This document shows positions 5,194 to 6,870 of a stretch of 6,870 nt of DNA, in pieces. A program made the translations under genes and the position numbers. The stretch spans positions 1-6,870 of the forward strand of contig SFZC01000099.1 of NCBI GenBank assembly GCA_004558955.1, given 5' to 3'. Positions within the stretch are counted from its first letter, which is position 1; each line of letters begins with the position of its first letter. The stretch is from a bacterium (GTDB lineage: Bacteria; Cyanobacteriota; Vampirovibrionia; Gastranaerophilales; Gastranaerophilaceae). The notes under the pieces were generated by a model. That model was not told the DNA's origin, made no database searches, and saw only the letters and a program-made list of their open reading frames with translations.

Positions 5194-6696
5194 ATGAGTT
5201 TAGATGCAGTACAAGTAAATAAACGAATTGGACTTGGTCAGTCATCTTTCGGTTCTAAAAAAATCGGAAGCAATACCAACACCAAGACAACGGGTTTATC
5301 TGCTCAGGCAACAAAGAACCTGAACGGAGCAAGTATTGCAAATAAACCGTCAGTATTTTCATTTACTCAACAATCAGGATATCACAGAGTTTACGGTAGC
5401 AACGCCGCTAAAGGTAAAAACCAACTTAACCTTGAAAGACATCGTGCATCACTCAACGCACAAAATCAAGGTGTAAGAAGAAGCAATGCCGACTACACAG
5501 GTGGAATAATTTACGCACAAGGAACTCAACAGCAACACCACATGAGCACATTGGACAAAATCGGTCTTGGTGTACAAATCGGTATGCAAGCTTTCCAATT
5601 AGGAGCTCAGCTGTTTGGTGGGATTAAAAACGGTGCAAAAATTGACCAAGGAATGTCATCATTAGGCAACGGCGGTTCGCAAATTCAAATGTCATCATCC
5701 GGAGGTCAAAGTGCTATTGCAGGTATGCAAAGTGCCCAAACGTCAGCAGAATTGTCAAGTGCGATTGGTTCAGCACAAACTCAACTTGCACAAATGAACT
5801 CAACCGCCGCAAGCGGTAACTTTGCCGCAAAAGCAAATACTGCAAAAACAAACATGGATACATACAAATCTGATGTTTCAAAATCTCAAACAGAAGTAAA
5901 AAAAGCACGACAAGATGTAAAAACAAGACAAGATAGTGTAAGAGCTTCATCTGATATGAGAGATAACAGTTTGCGTGCAGTGCAATTAGCTGATTCAAAA
6001 TACGGTGCAGCAGCAGAAGCACATGCACAAGCAAAAGACGGCTTGAATCAAGCAAATCAAGACTTATCAAATGCAAAAGCAGCATTAGCAAGCACTCCAA
6101 AAACAGATGCCAACGGCAATCCGAACCCTCAATACCAAATTGCAGAAACTAAGGTTAAAGAAGCAGAAGCGGCTCAAGCAAAAGCAAAAACTGCCGAAGC
6201 AAATGCACAAAAAGCCTTAGATGAAGCAGACCAAGCTCGTGATAAATCTAATGCTCAATTAAACAAAGCAATTAGCGATTTATCAACCGCACAAGACAGA
6301 TTAGATACTCAAAAAGATATTGAAACAACTTGCAAAAACACATTGATTAAAACAGAAGCTGATTATAAAAAATCACAAGAAACATATCAAAACGCTCAAG
6401 ATGACGTTCAAAAATATTTGGAATTTCAACAAGATACAAAACAATTACAAGCTGAAATTACAAAACAACAAGAACGTTTGACAAAACTTCAAGAAAAAGA
6501 AGAAAAACAAATCAATAAATTGAATAAAAAAATTGATAAGGGTATTAAGAAAAATATCAAATCAAACGAAGGCATTGATCCGAACAACGGTATGAATATT
6601 CGTGAAAGATACTTGCAAAACAATATTGAACGCAGAAACGATAAGAACGCCTCAAGAATTGCACAAAGAGATGCAATCGCCGCAAATCACGTTTAA
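5194..6696 (+). CDS. Unrecognised 500-residue protein with long coiled coil
   Basis: I do not recognise this protein. Residues 1-115 are rich in Gly, Ser, Asn, Gln and Lys with a few aromatics (VFSFTQQSGYHRVYG, GGIIYAQG). Residues 119-147 form a moderately hydrophobic, Gly-spaced helix candidate (IGLGVQIGMQAF, then LGAQLFGGI). A Ser/Gly/Gln linker follows (151-210). Residues 211-299 and 317-475 are Ala, Lys, Gln and Glu-rich with coiled-coil character, split by a Pro/Asn/Gly break at 300-316 (TPKTDANGNPNP). The C-terminus is basic. There is one cysteine (C380) and no tryptophan. I see no signal peptide, catalytic motif or sorting signal. It may be a structural or filament-forming protein, or one exported without a classical signal. 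The ORF ends in a tandem stop (TAATAA) and is transcribed away from gmk. That it is a real gene is well supported by length and composition; its function is unknown. Confidence 0.85.
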   Translation: MSLDAVQVNKRIGLGQSSFGSKKIGSNTNTKTTGLSAQATKNLNGASIANKPSVFSFTQQSGYHRVYGSNAAKGKNQLNLERHRASLNAQNQGVRRSNADYTGGIIYAQGTQQQHHMSTLDKIGLGVQIGMQAFQLGAQLFGGIKNGAKIDQGMSSLGNGGSQIQMSSSGGQSAIAGMQSAQTSAELSSAIGSAQTQLAQMNSTAASGNFAAKANTAKTNMDTYKSDVSKSQTEVKKARQDVKTRQDSVRASSDMRDNSLRAVQLADSKYGAAAEAHAQAKDGLNQANQDLSNAKAALASTPKTDANGNPNPQYQIAETKVKEAEAAQAKAKTAEANAQKALDEADQARDKSNAQLNKAISDLSTAQDRLDTQKDIETTCKNTLIKTEADYKKSQETYQNAQDDVQKYLEFQQDTKQLQAEITKQQERLTKLQEKEEKQINKLNKKIDKGIKKNIKSNEGIDPNNGMNIRERYLQNNIERRNDKNASRIAQRDAIAANHV

Positions 6697-6704
6697 TAAG
6701 TCGA

Positions 6705-6722
6705 TTGGGCATACTTGCCCAA
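6705..6722 (+). other. Small stem-loop after the coiled-coil gene
   Basis: TTGGGCA (6705-6711) and TGCCCAA (6716-6722) form a perfect 7-bp stem with a TACT loop, eight bases past the stop codon. No T-run follows on either strand, so it is not a standard intrinsic terminator. It may stabilise the mRNA 3' end. The CCC of its 3' arm could instead pair with GGG at 6724-6726. Confidence 0.5.
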
Positions 6723-6741
6723 CGGGTAAAAACTCAAACCG

Positions 6742-6774
6742 CTTAACCAAACCTTAACAAACACTTTACATTTG
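6742..6774 (+). promoter_or_regulatory. Triple 11-bp direct repeat resembling a Pho box
   Basis: Three units follow each other with an exact 11-bp period: CTTAACCAAAC (6742), CTTAACAAACA (6753) and CTTTACATTTG (6764). One unit per helical turn is the classic site layout for OmpR/PhoB-family response regulators. The 8-base cores match the cyanobacterial Pho-box pattern PyTTAAPyPy(T/A) with 3-bp spacers, and the TT(A/T)ACA cores match Bacillus PhoP boxes. The third unit contains the -35 of the promoter that follows. This is an inference from the pattern; no regulator gene is in the window. Confidence 0.45.
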
Positions 6775-6793
6775 CATTAATATATATTAGAAT
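6765..6793 (+). promoter_or_regulatory. Sigma70-type promoter near the contig end
   Basis: TTTACA (6765-6770), a 17-base spacer and TAGAAT (6788-6793) form a good promoter with a predicted start near 6800. The -35 coincides with the third direct repeat. The transcript would meet a strong terminator about 20 bases later. It is therefore either a tiny RNA, the attenuated leader of a gene beyond the contig, or an unused match in A/T-rich DNA. Confidence 0.45.
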
Positions 6794-6818
6794 AATATCA
6801 GCAAGCAGTATTGCACAG

Positions 6819-6846
6819 AAAAAGAACGGGTACCCCGTTCTTTTTT
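6819..6846 (+). terminator. Strong, bidirectional intrinsic terminator
   Basis: AAAAAGAACGGG (6819-6830) pairs with CCCGTTCTTTTT (6834-6845) around a TAC loop, and a run of six T ends at 6846. The GC-rich core and U-run are those of a Rho-independent terminator. The A-run on the left gives U5 on the other strand, so it can work both ways. It lies 122 bases past the coiled-coil gene and probably ends that transcript. Confidence 0.85.
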
Positions 6847-6860
6847 CAGTAATTACAAGG

Positions 6861-6870
6861 AGATCGGAAG
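6861..6870 (+). other. Probable sequencing-adapter remnant at the contig end
   Basis: The last ten bases, AGATCGGAAG, equal the first ten bases of the common Illumina adapter (AGATCGGAAGAGC). An exact match flush with the end of the sequence is unlikely by chance. These bases are probably not genomic, and real sequence would stop at or near 6860. Confidence 0.75.

Noticed and set aside
5714..6100. 128-residue minus-strand reading frame rich in Leu and His
   Set aside because: It is the antisense shadow of the Ala/Gln/Lys-rich coiled-coil gene. The Leu content comes from the reverse of CAA and AGC codons, and it has no ribosome site.
6857..6864. AAGGAGAT as a ribosome site for a gene beyond the contig
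   Set aside because: Its last four bases belong to the probable adapter sequence, so the motif is likely artificial.

Overview
The window looks like a contig from a low-GC, anaerobic, gut-type bacterium. A [FeFe]-hydrogenase maturase (HydE), SAM-dependent biotin synthase, AT-rich intergenic DNA and dispersed GTCATTCYGR...RAATCTGT palindromes fit Gastranaerophilales (Vampirovibrionia/'Melainabacteria'), the non-photosynthetic relatives of cyanobacteria. This placement is an inference from gene content and sequence flavour and was not tested by a search. The window probably spans a whole assembled contig. Its left end lies in a dispersed repeat, and its last ten bases equal the start of the standard Illumina adapter.

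Layout, left to right. Positions 1-372 hold no gene. They contain three copies of short palindromic repeats in mixed orientation. A tRNA-Gln(CUG) follows on the minus strand (373-443), with its own good sigma70-type promoter (497-525) just after the upstream gene. Five protein genes occupy 528-5043, all on the minus strand. Read in the direction of transcription they are gmk (guanylate kinase), coaBC (two steps of coenzyme A synthesis), a Nif3-like metal protein, then bioB (biotin synthase) and hydE. gmk, coaBC and nif3 are packed with a 6-base gap and an 8-base overlap and look like one operon. Its promoter -10 box sits only six bases before the gmk ATG, which suggests a leaderless mRNA. bioB-hydE is a second tight pair (8-base gap) with its own promoter, a palindrome over the -10 box and a leader hairpin ahead of a strong ribosome binding site.

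Divergent from gmk, on the plus strand, is a 500-residue protein that I do not recognise (5194-6696). It has a low-complexity Gly/Ser/Asn/Gln N-terminal part, one moderately hydrophobic Gly-rich segment and about 260 residues of Ala/Lys/Gln-rich predicted coiled coil. A 16-bp inverted repeat overlaps its promoter. This is the most novel coding content.

The right end (6697-6870) has a small stem-loop and three 11-bp-spaced CTTAAC-type direct repeats that resemble Pho boxes. The third repeat forms the -35 of a well-formed promoter. Only 25 bases further on comes a strong bidirectional intrinsic terminator, and then the probable adapter remnant.

Taken together the genes are housekeeping nucleotide and cofactor metabolism (GMP to GDP, CoA, biotin, hydrogenase cofactor). 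I see no defence system, mobile-element transposase or CRISPR array.
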